This document shows positions 1 to 6,422 of a stretch of DNA of 8,386 nucleotides, piece after piece. Below the pieces are notes generated by a model that was given only the letters and a program-made list of their open reading frames with translations, made no database searches and was not told where the DNA came from. The translations under genes were made by a program, and so were the position numbers. The stretch's first letter is position 1; each line of letters opens with the position of its first letter. The DNA is from Ardenticatenales bacterium. GTDB taxonomy: Bacteria > Chloroflexota > Anaerolineae > Ardenticatenales > Ardenticatenaceae. The DNA lies in the NCBI GenBank assembly GCA_013812995.1, contig JACCSL010000588.1, forward strand, positions 1-8,386, given 5' to 3'.

Positions 1-81
1 GGCAGGAGGATTCGTTGTGGCACAGGCTGCGAGCAACCCCAGGAGAACAACGAGGCTCCACGCCAGGTAACCCCTGGTCAT
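1..81 (-). CDS. Lipoprotein, N-terminal fragment cut by window edge
   Basis: The reverse strand from 81 to 1 is open for 27 codons and starts with ATG at 81. The visible N-terminus is a textbook lipoprotein signal peptide: Thr-Arg at residues 2-3, a hydrophobic core at about residues 5-17, then a lipobox Leu-Ala-Ala-Cys with Cys20 as the predicted lipidated residue. A Thr/Asn/Pro-rich linker follows. The start lies 9 bases after the stop of the phosphatase gene, so it is very probably the third gene of that operon. Only a weak GGGGA precedes the start, at a long spacing, which suggests translational coupling. The mature domain lies outside the window, so no function can be given; a surface-anchored binding protein or enzyme is possible. 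The reading frame and signal peptide are direct observations; operon membership is inferred. Confidence 0.8.
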   Translation of the reverse strand, partial: MTRGYLAWSLVVLLGLLAACATTNPPA

Positions 82-90
82 CGCGCGTTA

Positions 91-912
91 TCAGTCCCCA
101 ATGTCTTCCGGGAGGTGGGGATGGAGCAGGGCGAGCGCCTGCTCGTGGAGCTTCCCGTTGCTGGCGAGAATATGCCGACTGCTCGCTCGCCACGGTCGTC
201 CATCCAGCGTGGTAACGATGCCCCCCGCCTCGCGTACGAGCAACTCGCCCGCTGCGACATCCCAGGGAGCCAGGGAGTAGTTGAAGTAAATATCAATCCA
301 CCCGGCCGCGACCGCCGCCAATCCCAGCGCGGCAGAGCCCATCGAGCGCATGGTGTGCGCCTGCTCGGCCAGGGTGCTGTGGGCTGCCAGCACCAATCGC
401 CGCCGCTCCGGCTGCCTGGCCCAGTCACAGGCCACCACCGCCTCGCTTATCTCGGTGCGGTTGCTGGCTCGAAGTGGCCTATCGTTCAGAGTACCGCCCT
501 GCTGCGCGGCGGCGGCAAACATCCACCCAAGGGCGGGGGCATGGACCACGCCCACCTGCCCCTCCCCGCGATGGCGCAGCCCGAGGCTGATGGAAAAAAG
601 CGGCAGCCGATGGGCAAAATTGGTGGTTCCATCGACTGGATCGACGACCCAGGTAGGTGCCTCGTCATCCAATGTATCGCCGGGCTGGTAGGCTTCCTCG
701 CTCAGGATGGTATGGTCCGGAAAGGCCGTGCCCAGAGCATGGGCGATGGCGGCGTCCGCGCTGAGGTCCGCGTCGGTTACGAGGTCGCGGGCGTCGCCGC
801 CCTTGATGTGGACCGCCGCCTCGGCATGGTAATACTCCATCACAAGGCGACCCGCCTCTTGGGCGATTTCCGCTGCCTTTACCAGGGCCTGCTCCAGAAA
901 TGGATCGTTCAT
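91..912 (-). CDS. Inositol monophosphatase family protein
   Basis: A 273-residue Mg2+-dependent sugar/polyol phosphatase of the IMPase/SuhB family, close to the usual 260-280 residues. All family landmarks are present: Lys37 and the DLVTDAD segment (43-49), SEE at 71-73 with metal-ligand Glu72/73, motif A DPVDGTTNF at 91-99 (metal-binding Asp91 and Asp94, Gly-Thr for phosphate), and motif B WDVAAGE at 217-223 (Asp218). No signal peptide, so cytosolic. The enzyme hydrolyses a phosphate monoester, but substrate cannot be read from sequence: inositol-1-phosphate, histidinol phosphate, fructose-1,6-bisphosphate and PAP phosphatases share these motifs. The ATG at 912 overlaps the upstream stop as ATGA, with no good Shine-Dalgarno sequence, so expression probably depends on translation of the solute-binding protein. 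Pairing with a binding protein suggests its substrate derives from an imported polyol or sugar (inference). Confidence 0.93.
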   Translation of the reverse strand: MNDPFLEQALVKAAEIAQEAGRLVMEYYHAEAAVHIKGGDARDLVTDADLSADAAIAHALGTAFPDHTILSEEAYQPGDTLDDEAPTWVVDPVDGTTNFAHRLPLFSISLGLRHRGEGQVGVVHAPALGWMFAAAAQQGGTLNDRPLRASNRTEISEAVVACDWARQPERRRLVLAAHSTLAEQAHTMRSMGSAALGLAAVAAGWIDIYFNYSLAPWDVAAGELLVREAGGIVTTLDGRPWRASSRHILASNGKLHEQALALLHPHLPEDIGD

Positions 913-2210
913 GGTTTGAGGAGTCCCTGCACGCGCCGGGCGGCTGTCTCCAGGGCTTGTTCCGGCGTCTCCTGTCCGTTAATCGTGTTGATCATGGCCT
1001 CCGCCAGTATTTTCTCAATCTGCGGCCAGAGGGCCAGCATGGGTTCTGAGCGGCTGTAGGGCAGCCATTCTGCCGCCTGGCGCATCCGCGAGAATTCGGG
1101 CCACTCCGCATCTAGTTTTTCCAGAGCGCTCCGACGAACCGGATACGCGTCCAGCGCAGCGGCCCAGCGATAATTGCTCTCGGTGCTGGTCCAGAAGCGG
1201 AGAAAATCCCACGCCAGCGCCTGGCTCTCCGCATCCCCGCGAAAGATTGCCACATTGCCCCCCGTCGCGTAAGTCACAGGCGTCCCACTCGTAGAAGGGG
1301 GCGGGACAACTGCCATGTCGAAGGCGGAGTTGATCCGTGCCTCATAGGTGGGAATCTCGGCGGTACTATCGAAGTTAAAGAGGGTTTTGCCACTGACAAA
1401 TGCCTCGACCTTGGCATCGTAGGTCGGTACTTGGTGAACTCCCCCGACCGCCCGGAGCGCGGCCAGCCACTGCATAACGGATTGCCCTGCCTCGCCCTGG
1501 AAGGTCGGCTCCAGGCGCTTCTCGTCCAGAACGCTGCCATTATGGCTCCATAACCACAGGACGGCTATATTCCCGGTGGGGAAGGCGGCCATGCAGGTAT
1601 CGCCCCCCTGCTGACGGTGCGCCGCGCAGACTTGAACCATCGCCTCCCACGAAGGGGGCGGAACCTCCCCGCCCAATTCTAAGATGCGCGTGCGATTCAG
1701 AAATAGGAGTGTCTGGTAGCGATGCACGGGCCAGGCGTAGAGCGCATCATTCGAGGCGGCGTAGCGGCTGCTCTCGAAAAACTCGCTGTAGTAATCTGCT
1801 ACCTCTTCCTCGCTGAGCGCATTTTCTCCCTCTTCCATGAGGCTGTCCAGAGGTAGCAGCGCATCCGCATCGACGTAGGAGGCAATATCCGCTGGGCGGA
1901 CGAAGGCCAGCGTAGGGGGCATCTCTGTCTGGATGGCGGCGAGCAACTTCTGGTGCAGCGCCTCCTCGTCTGGCGAGCGAACCAATCGCACCGTGACATC
2001 GGTGCTCTGCTGCGCCGACCATTCATCGGCGAGGCCCTGAAGGATCTCCGCCTGCTCCGAGGAGAGGCTATGCCAGAGGGTCAACTGGCGGGTGCTGGGG
2101 GCGGGCTCATTGGTCAGGGGAGCCGTCGTAGCACCGCATCCAGTTGAAAGGAGAAAAGACAAACAGAGCAAGAGGCCGAACCAGGGGATTGTGGGTGGTC
2201 GGAAGGGCAT
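909..2210 (-). CDS. Extracellular solute-binding lipoprotein, family 1
   Basis: A 433-residue lipoprotein resembling the sugar / glycerol-3-phosphate-type substrate-binding proteins of ABC importers. Residues 1-25 form a signal peptide with a hydrophobic stretch (about 10-21) and lipobox Ser-Thr-Gly-Cys, with Cys25 lipidated. A Pro/Thr-rich linker follows, then the typical first strand LTLWHSLS at 43-50. Other family features are the segment around ALYAWPVHRYQ (156-166) ending in LFLNR, a Trp-rich middle (217-224), FNFDSTAE (279-286), TGGNVAIF (317-324), the AWDFLRFWTS helix (332-342) and AYPVRRSAL near 356-364. The start at 2210 is supported by AAGGA (2216-2220) five bases upstream. It is the first gene of a minus-strand operon and overlaps the phosphatase by ATGA. 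No permease or ATPase genes are visible, so it may use distant partners or act as a sensor. Substrate unknown; sugar or polyol most likely. Confidence 0.9.
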   Translation of the reverse strand: MPFRPPTIPWFGLLLCLSFLLSTGCGATTAPLTNEPAPSTRQLTLWHSLSSEQAEILQGLADEWSAQQSTDVTVRLVRSPDEEALHQKLLAAIQTEMPPTLAFVRPADIASYVDADALLPLDSLMEEGENALSEEEVADYYSEFFESSRYAASNDALYAWPVHRYQTLLFLNRTRILELGGEVPPPSWEAMVQVCAAHRQQGGDTCMAAFPTGNIAVLWLWSHNGSVLDEKRLEPTFQGEAGQSVMQWLAALRAVGGVHQVPTYDAKVEAFVSGKTLFNFDSTAEIPTYEARINSAFDMAVVPPPSTSGTPVTYATGGNVAIFRGDAESQALAWDFLRFWTSTESNYRWAAALDAYPVRRSALEKLDAEWPEFSRMRQAAEWLPYSRSEPMLALWPQIEKILAEAMINTINGQETPEQALETAARRVQGLLKP

Positions 2211-2225
2211 GTTGTTCCTTACCAG

Positions 2226-2257
2226 CCCTGCAAAACATCATCAAGGGGGGAGCAGGG
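2226..2257 (-). repeat. 5'-UTR inverted repeat of the solute-binding operon
   Basis: CCCTGC (2226-2231) and GCAGGG (2252-2257) are perfect complements separated by 20 bases. In the minus-strand transcript this would form a hairpin starting at about the predicted transcription start and ending five bases before the AAGGA ribosome binding site. It could stabilise the mRNA 5' end. With only six pairs and a long loop it could also be chance. Confidence 0.35.
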
Positions 2258-2264
2258 TGTTGTT

Positions 2265-2293
2265 AGTATAAAACTCGGAGCGGTAATCGCCAA
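2265..2293 (-). promoter_or_regulatory. Sigma70-type promoter of the solute-binding operon
   Basis: On the minus strand the -35 box TTGGCG (2288-2293) and the -10 box TATACT (2265-2270) are separated by exactly 17 bases. Transcription would start near 2258, giving a leader of about 48 bases before the ATG at 2210. This fits housekeeping sigma recognition well. A dyad symmetric sequence covers the -35 box, so the promoter is probably controlled. Confidence 0.7.
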
Positions 2294-2300
2294 GCGATTA
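2284..2300. promoter_or_regulatory. Palindromic operator candidate over the -35 box
   Basis: TAATCGC and GCGATTA form a perfect 7-bp inverted repeat around a 3-base centre (CAA). It lies squarely over the -35 element of the solute-binding operon promoter, the position of a classical repressor operator. The binding protein cannot be named. The neighbouring OmpR-type regulator is an unlikely direct match because that family usually binds direct repeats. Confidence 0.5.
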
Positions 2301-2380
2301 AGGCGGGTAAAAAGTTCAACGCGCTGCGTTTATGCTCGCTGGAATAGGGTCGCATATCCCAGAGACTTGTAGAATGTGCT

Positions 2381-2409
2381 TTGCTGTTTTAAAAATAGTT
2401 GGTTATAGA
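2381..2409 (+). promoter_or_regulatory. Weak promoter candidate for the response regulator gene
   Basis: TTGCTG (2381-2386) and TATAGA (2404-2409) are separated by 17 bases just upstream of the regulator gene. Both boxes are poor matches to consensus, and the start of transcription would fall almost on the ribosome binding site. An alternative is TTGTAG (2367-2372) with TAAAAA (2390-2395). The AT-rich stretch 2381-2410 probably holds the promoter, but which boxes are used is not decided by sequence. Confidence 0.3.
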
Positions 2410-2416
2410 AGCCATT

Positions 2417-2421
2417 GGAGG
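2417..2421 (+). promoter_or_regulatory. Ribosome binding site that decides the regulator's start
   Basis: GGAGG lies five bases before the ATG at 2427. A TTG codon at 2415 opens the same frame but overlaps this site, and the ATG at 2424 is only two bases from it. ATG 2427 is therefore the best start, and the encoded protein then begins directly with the first beta strand of the receiver, as is usual. Confidence 0.65.
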
Positions 2422-2426
2422 GCATG

Positions 2427-3095
2427 ATGGTCCGAATTTTATTGATTGCCAATCGCAAGACCACCATTGATTCGTTGAAGAGGCTGATTCACACAGACGA
2501 CATTATTTTTCTGGAGGCCAGTAACCAACGCAGCGCGCTCCAACTTGCTCGTCTGGAGGCCCCCGACCTGATTATTCTGGATACCACCTCTACACGCCTG
2601 GGTGGGACGCGGCTCTCCCGCGATCTGCGTCGCCTGCTGGATGCACCAATCATCGCGATTGTGCGGGAGGAGCAAGATGCCACCGAGCTAGGCGCGACGG
2701 ATTACCTCATCAAACCTTACACGGGATGCCAACTGCTCAATAGTGTCTGCCAGGCCATGCAGTATCCGCGCGAGCTCATGGTTGGCCCCATCAGCCTGAA
2801 CCTTCGGCAGCGTTGCGTCTATGCCCCGCACATGACTGGCCCCCAGCCGCTCAATCCCAAACTGTTTGCCCTGTTGCGCGTTTTGATTCATCGCCAGGGG
2901 CAGATTGTCACCCGCGAGCAGTTGATGGCTGAGGTGTGGAGCACCGACTTCATGGAAGACACTCGCACCCTGGATGTACATATCCGCTGGATTCGAGAGA
3001 TCATTGAGCCGGACCCGGCCCTGCCCCTCTACCTGACAACGGTGCGCGGAATTGGCTATCGGCTGGCGCTTCCCATCGGCTGCCCCACCCCATGA
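2427..3095 (+). CDS. OmpR/PhoB-type response regulator with degenerate receiver
   Basis: A 222-residue regulator with a receiver domain (about 2-112) and a C-terminal winged-helix DNA-binding domain (about 118-214). The effector half is well conserved: LNPKLFALLRVLI, the recognition region TREQLMAEVW and TRTLDVHIRWIR, and the wing TTVRGIGYRL. The receiver keeps a candidate phosphorylation site Asp52 (LIILDTT) and the conserved Lys96 (LIKPY). It lacks the acidic pair after strand 1, having Ala8-Asn9-Arg10 where Glu/Asp-Asp is expected, and the switch Thr/Ser is Val79. Mg2+-dependent phosphorylation is therefore doubtful, and it may act constitutively or through another signal (inference). No histidine kinase is adjacent. 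It is divergent from the solute-binding operon, which is a possible target, and ends at a strong terminator six bases after its stop. The DNA-binding assignment is firm; the signal and targets are unknown. Confidence 0.92.
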   Translation: MVRILLIANRKTTIDSLKRLIHTDDIIFLEASNQRSALQLARLEAPDLIILDTTSTRLGGTRLSRDLRRLLDAPIIAIVREEQDATELGATDYLIKPYTGCQLLNSVCQAMQYPRELMVGPISLNLRQRCVYAPHMTGPQPLNPKLFALLRVLIHRQGQIVTREQLMAEVWSTDFMEDTRTLDVHIRWIREIIEPDPALPLYLTTVRGIGYRLALPIGCPTP

Positions 3096-3126
3096 AAAAA
3101 GCCGCTGGACCCCCAGCGGCTTTTTC
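3095..3126. terminator. Bidirectional rho-independent terminator
   Basis: A perfect 8-bp stem, GCCGCTGG (3101-3108) with CCAGCGGC (3113-3120) and a 4-base loop, is flanked by six A residues on the left and five T residues on the right. It therefore gives a U-tract in both directions. It sits between the convergent ends of the response regulator (stop 3095) and the DUF5667-like gene (stop 3145) and should serve both. Confidence 0.9.
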
Positions 3127-3144
3127 TTCTTTCAGGGCGCTTTT

Positions 3145-3903
3145 TTAGCTCACCAGATAGCGATTGATGGGCTCACTTGAGGGAGCGCCGTCCCTACCAG
3201 GAAAAATGAGTGGCGTAGGGATTGGTGATAGGAGGTGCTCCGGAGCCTCCAGACTCAGGCAGCTTGGTGTGAGGTAGAGTACCTGGAATTCCCCACGAGC
3301 CACAACTCCCTGAACTCGCACAGGTCCGCACATGTGCTGGATGAGAATCTGCTTTTCCGGGTCGAAGTCCAAGGCGATCCCCCCGATGTGCCAGCTTCCA
3401 TCGCTGGACTGTTGGAGCGTGCCCTGAAATTCCACCTCCGCCTTTCGCCCGGATTGTAGCAAGGTGAGAACCTCGGACAGGCGCTGGCTCTGCACCTGTG
3501 TCTCCCACTGCGCCTCGTCATACAAGAGCAAATCTATCTGCTCCACGGTCAGCTTCACCGGATAGAGTGTGTCGCCCGGCAGGCTGCCAGCGGAGGCGAC
3601 GCGGGCGCTCATCCACGAAACGCTGAAAAAGAGAACCAGGGTAGTGCCCTGGAGCAGCAAACGACGCCACCAGCCTTGCCAGCGAGCCGGAGCCGGGACG
3701 GGCGTGGTAAACTGGTCTGCTGCCGCCGTCAGGAAGGCCGAGCGATTGGCACGGGCGCGCCGCTCCTCACGCGGCGGTACAGGGCCGAGTAGCGCTTCGA
3801 GTTCCTGGGTAAATGCAAGCAGGGCAGGGCTCTCCTGTTCATTCAGGGGCTCTTCCCCGACCAATCCACTGTTGATCTCATTGGATGGACGATGATCCAT
3901 CAT
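3145..3903 (-). CDS. DUF5667/DUF5666-like membrane protein, likely anti-sigma factor
   Basis: A 252-residue single-pass membrane protein. Residues 1-80 are charged and hydrophilic, with an amphipathic LLAFTQELEALLG segment and a basic run EERRARANR. One membrane helix lies at about 83-103 (LLQGTTLVLFFSVSW). It is followed by SLPGDTLYPVKLTVEQ (107-122), the hallmark I associate with DUF5667. Residues about 155-213 are beta-rich (EFQGTL, GPVRVQGVV, FQVLYL), like DUF5666, and would lie outside the membrane. The gene overlaps the ECF sigma gene by ATGA (a second ATG follows at 3900), the arrangement expected of a sigma/anti-sigma pair. I see no zinc-binding HxxxCxxC motif, so it is not a ZAS-type anti-sigma factor. 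The membrane topology and coupling are visible; the anti-sigma role is inferred. It could instead be a sigma-controlled envelope protein. Confidence 0.78.
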   Translation of the reverse strand: MMDHRPSNEINSGLVGEEPLNEQESPALLAFTQELEALLGPVPPREERRARANRSAFLTAAADQFTTPVPAPARWQGWWRRLLLQGTTLVLFFSVSWMSARVASAGSLPGDTLYPVKLTVEQIDLLLYDEAQWETQVQSQRLSEVLTLLQSGRKAEVEFQGTLQQSSDGSWHIGGIALDFDPEKQILIQHMCGPVRVQGVVARGEFQVLYLTPSCLSLEAPEHLLSPIPTPLIFPGRDGAPSSEPINRYLVS

Positions 3904-4448
3904 CCCTCCACCTCCTCTTCTAGGAGAAGCCGCCGCAGCGCACTCAGGGCTCGATGTTGTAGCGCCTTGATGGCTCCCTCGCTCCTGGCCATAATCTCGC
4001 CTACCTCACGGTTGGAAAGCCCCTCCCCGAATCGAAGCAGGATGACCTGCGCCTGCTCCTCCGTCAAGGTGTTGAGGGCTCCCCGGATTTTCTGAAAGCG
4101 AATGGTTAGCTCGGCTCCGTGCTCTGGCCCCAGATCGTCGCTCTCCAGGGTTTCTTCGAGTTCGACCTGGTTCCGATCCCCTTGTTTGCGGTAGTGGTCC
4201 ACTACAAGGTTATGGGCGATCCGATAGAGCCACCCCCGAAACGAGCTATTCCACAATTGATCGCGCTGAAATGCTTCAAGTAGCTTTAAAAAAACCTGCC
4301 CGGTTAAATCTTCTGCCAACCCTGTGTTACCCACACGGCGGTAGAGATAGCGATAGATGGCAGGTGAATACTCATCATAGATCATTGCCAGCGCGTGTCG
4401 GTCCCCGCCTCTGGCGCGCTCCAGAAGCGCGGTGTCGTCTGAAGTCAT
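3900..4448 (-). CDS. ECF-type sigma70 family RNA polymerase sigma factor
   Basis: A 182-residue alternative sigma factor with only regions 2 and 4. Region 2 spans about 22-90 and includes YDEYSPAIYRYLYRRV, the AEDLTGQVFLKLLEAF helix and FRGWLYRIAHNLVVDHYRKQ, which recognises the -10 element. A short acidic linker (95-113) follows. Region 4 (about 118-175) has the helix-turn-helix LSNREVGEIMARSEGAIKAL that reads the -35 element. The protein directs RNA polymerase to a stress or envelope regulon. Its stop overlaps the start of a membrane protein that may hold it inactive. The ATG at 4448 gives the standard N-terminus, but no Shine-Dalgarno sequence is visible upstream. Upstream boxes resemble an ECF promoter, so autoregulation is plausible. 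Family assignment is firm; the ECF subgroup and signal are unknown. Confidence 0.94.
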   Translation of the reverse strand: MTSDDTALLERARGGDRHALAMIYDEYSPAIYRYLYRRVGNTGLAEDLTGQVFLKLLEAFQRDQLWNSSFRGWLYRIAHNLVVDHYRKQGDRNQVELEETLESDDLGPEHGAELTIRFQKIRGALNTLTEEQAQVILLRFGEGLSNREVGEIMARSEGAIKALQHRALSALRRLLLEEEVEG

Positions 4449-4463
4449 AGGTATTCAGCTTTA

Positions 4464-4490
4464 AAGACGTAACACGAGCTTTATGGTTAC
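4464..4490 (-). promoter_or_regulatory. Possible ECF-type autoregulatory promoter of the sigma gene
   Basis: On the minus strand GTAACC (4485-4490), with the AAC core common in ECF -35 boxes, is followed after 15 bases by CGTCTT (4464-4469), which resembles ECF -10 boxes such as CGTC/CGTA. No good housekeeping promoter is visible here. The start would fall near 4457, leaving a leader of only about 9 bases. The match is by eye and the boxes are short. Confidence 0.33.
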
Positions 4491-4496
4491 TATTTC

Positions 4497-4528
4497 AAAC
4501 GAAAGTGCCCACCCCGCGAGGTGGGCAC
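4497..4528 (-). terminator. Rho-independent terminator of the GH13 gene
   Basis: GTGCCCACC (4505-4513) and GGTGGGCAC (4520-4528) form a perfect 9-bp stem with a 6-base loop, about 20 bases after the GH13 stop codon. On the minus strand it is followed by a broken T-tract, TTTCGTTT. It separates the amylase transcript from the sigma gene promoter. Termination on the plus strand is not needed here. Confidence 0.8.
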
Positions 4529-4547
4529 CGCTTCTGGGAACGAACGT

Positions 4548-6386
4548 CTATAGCCGCTTGAGAAGTCTGCCCTCGATCCCCTCCAGGGTAACCGCGCCGG
4601 TAAGGGCCAATGGCTTCTCGCTCAGCAGGTCGACGAAGGAGCCTTGAAGCGCCTCATGCTTGATGGTGGTAGAGGCAGGCACACGATTTAGGAGCACTAG
4701 AATCTCGCTGCCGTCGCGCTCATGTCGGCCAAGATAGTCATCCTGCCCCACATAGAACGTCTCCCGGCTAGCAGGACGCATGGCGGGCTCGCTATGGCGC
4801 AGTGCCCCCAACCGCTGGAAATAGCGCAGCAGCTCCGCGTTCTCGGTGGCTAGCTCCCAGGCCATCGGCTCGCGCGAGACCTCCAGGCCATATCCCTCCG
4901 ATTTGCCGTAACGCTGCTGGAGCGCGATCTCGGTTCCGTAGTAGAGCAGGGGCGGCTGGGGCAGTGTGTAAAGCACCAGCGTCGCAAGTTTCAATCGATC
5001 CAGGGAGCCACCCGCCGCAAAGAGGAAGCGGTCCATATCGTGGTTATCGAGGAAGGTGGGGCGGGAAAAGCGCTCGTGCGACGGGAAAAAGGCATCGTGG
5101 TCGCGCAGGAAACCATCAAACCAGAGGAGACTCTGTCCACCGTAGGCAAAGACGCGGCGGAGCGCGTCCCCCAGGTGGAAGTCCAGCACCCCGTCCAGAT
5201 AGCCCACATAGCTCAGCTGGCTCTCGGGCGGGTCCACGACCTCGCCAAAGCACCAGGCATCCGGCTTTGCGCGCTTGACAGCCCGCCAGAAATCGGCCCA
5301 GAACGCGTGGCTAGGACCATGCGCGTAGTCGAGCCGGAAGCCATCGATGTCGACCTCCTTCAACCACATCTCGGCGGCACGGATGAGATAGTCCCGCACT
5401 GTAGGATGGTCTGTATTGAGTTCCGGCATGGTCTCGACGCTGAAAAAGGCTCGATAGCCGTGGGGGGTGTAGGATGGGTCGATCCAGAACCAGTTCCGCT
5501 CCTCACTCTCGGGGTCGCGCAAGGCTTTCTGGAATATCGGATGCTCGTTGCAGACGTGGTTGCAGATGAGATCTAGTAGAACCCGGATGCCCAGCGTGTG
5601 CGCTTTCTGCACCAATTCCTTGAGATCGTCTTTGGTGCCGTAGCGCGGTTCAACATCAAAGTAGTCGGTGGCGTCGTACCCGTGGTGGGTCGGGCTGGGG
5701 AAGAGCGGGGATAGCCAGAGACAGGTGGCTCCCAGGCTGGCGATATGCTCCAGCTTGCGAATGACGCCCCGCAGGGTTCCCCCATAAAGATCGTACAGCG
5801 AGGGCGGTGTGGGCCAGCCCCCGTCCTCGTCTCGTGCGAACCGGTCGAGGAAAACCTGGTAGATGACGGCATCCTGCACCCAGGTAGGTGGCGCAAAGTG
5901 ATCAATGGAGATGGCAAAGTCGGTTGGTCGCCCTGGCTCAGCGCGGAGCGGGGCGCTCTCGCCCCCCTTGACCAGCACTTCCTCTACGGCTAGTTTGGGC
6001 TGCGGCCAATCTGCCCAGAACCAGGTGCCTTCCCCATCCTGCGCCGCGATACGGTAGCGAAAGAGCGTCCCCTCGCTCTGCGGCGGGACGAGCGCGTGCC
6101 ACTCGGTCACATAGCCCCAGGCGGCCGTGCTCCAGAAACGTGCCATGCGCTGGAAAGGAAGCTGCGTGCATTCCAACGTTGGCTCGCTGCCGTCCGTGGT
6201 GTAGCAGGCAACGATGGCGCGGGCGGGGAACTCGGTACCACTGGTCACCACCAGGGTGAAGGGCTCGCCTGGCGAAGGGTCCAGGGGCAACAGGCGGGCG
6301 CGGTGCTGAACACCCATTGCGGAGGCCCGCTCGTGGAGGAATTTCAGCTGATCTGTGGAGAAAGTTCCAAAGATATGATCTTCCAT
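4548..6386 (-). CDS. GH13 alpha-amylase family glycoside hydrolase (neopullulanase-like)
   Basis: A 612-residue enzyme hydrolysing alpha-glucosidic bonds in maltodextrin, cyclodextrin or pullulan-type substrates. There is an N-terminal beta-sandwich-like domain (about 1-140), then the catalytic (beta/alpha)8 barrel from YQVFLDRFARD (176-186) onward, and a C-terminal beta domain (about 520-612). All GH13 regions are intact: DLICNH (272-277), GFRLDYAH with nucleophile Asp353, FGEVVD with acid/base Glu382, and FLDNHD with Asp450 stabilising the transition state. The fifth region reads MPELN (320-324), close to the MPKLN/MPDLN signature of the neopullulanase and intermediary groups, not the QPDLN of oligo-1,6-glucosidases. 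There is no signal peptide, so it acts in the cytosol. It stands alone with its own promoter and terminator. The ATG at 6386 has AAGGA (6396-6400) nine bases upstream. Exact bond specificity cannot be read. Confidence 0.94.
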   Translation of the reverse strand: MEDHIFGTFSTDQLKFLHERASAMGVQHRARLLPLDPSPGEPFTLVVTSGTEFPARAIVACYTTDGSEPTLECTQLPFQRMARFWSTAAWGYVTEWHALVPPQSEGTLFRYRIAAQDGEGTWFWADWPQPKLAVEEVLVKGGESAPLRAEPGRPTDFAISIDHFAPPTWVQDAVIYQVFLDRFARDEDGGWPTPPSLYDLYGGTLRGVIRKLEHIASLGATCLWLSPLFPSPTHHGYDATDYFDVEPRYGTKDDLKELVQKAHTLGIRVLLDLICNHVCNEHPIFQKALRDPESEERNWFWIDPSYTPHGYRAFFSVETMPELNTDHPTVRDYLIRAAEMWLKEVDIDGFRLDYAHGPSHAFWADFWRAVKRAKPDAWCFGEVVDPPESQLSYVGYLDGVLDFHLGDALRRVFAYGGQSLLWFDGFLRDHDAFFPSHERFSRPTFLDNHDMDRFLFAAGGSLDRLKLATLVLYTLPQPPLLYYGTEIALQQRYGKSEGYGLEVSREPMAWELATENAELLRYFQRLGALRHSEPAMRPASRETFYVGQDDYLGRHERDGSEILVLLNRVPASTTIKHEALQGSFVDLLSEKPLALTGAVTLEGIEGRLLKRL

Positions 6387-6422
6387 TGCAAACCATCCTT
6401 GAATAGTTGATAGGTCTACCAG

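Noticed and set aside
115..1059. Long plus-strand open frame (314 codons) opposite the phosphatase gene
   Set aside because: It is antisense to a gene with intact IMPase motifs, has no recognisable domain and a low-complexity, Gly/Arg-rich composition typical of GC-rich shadow frames.
2415..2426. TTG start at 2415 for the response regulator
   Set aside because: The TTG overlaps the GGAGG ribosome binding site, which is correctly spaced for ATG 2427.
5040..5576. Plus-strand open frame of 178 codons inside the GH13 gene
   Set aside because: Antisense to the catalytic barrel with all active-site motifs intact; no independent start signals or domain.
5938..6396. Minus-strand frame starting at ATG 6396, overlapping the ribosome binding site of the GH13 gene
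   Set aside because: It is out of frame with the well-supported GH13 protein, has no known domain, and its ATG arises by chance from the AAGGATGG sequence.
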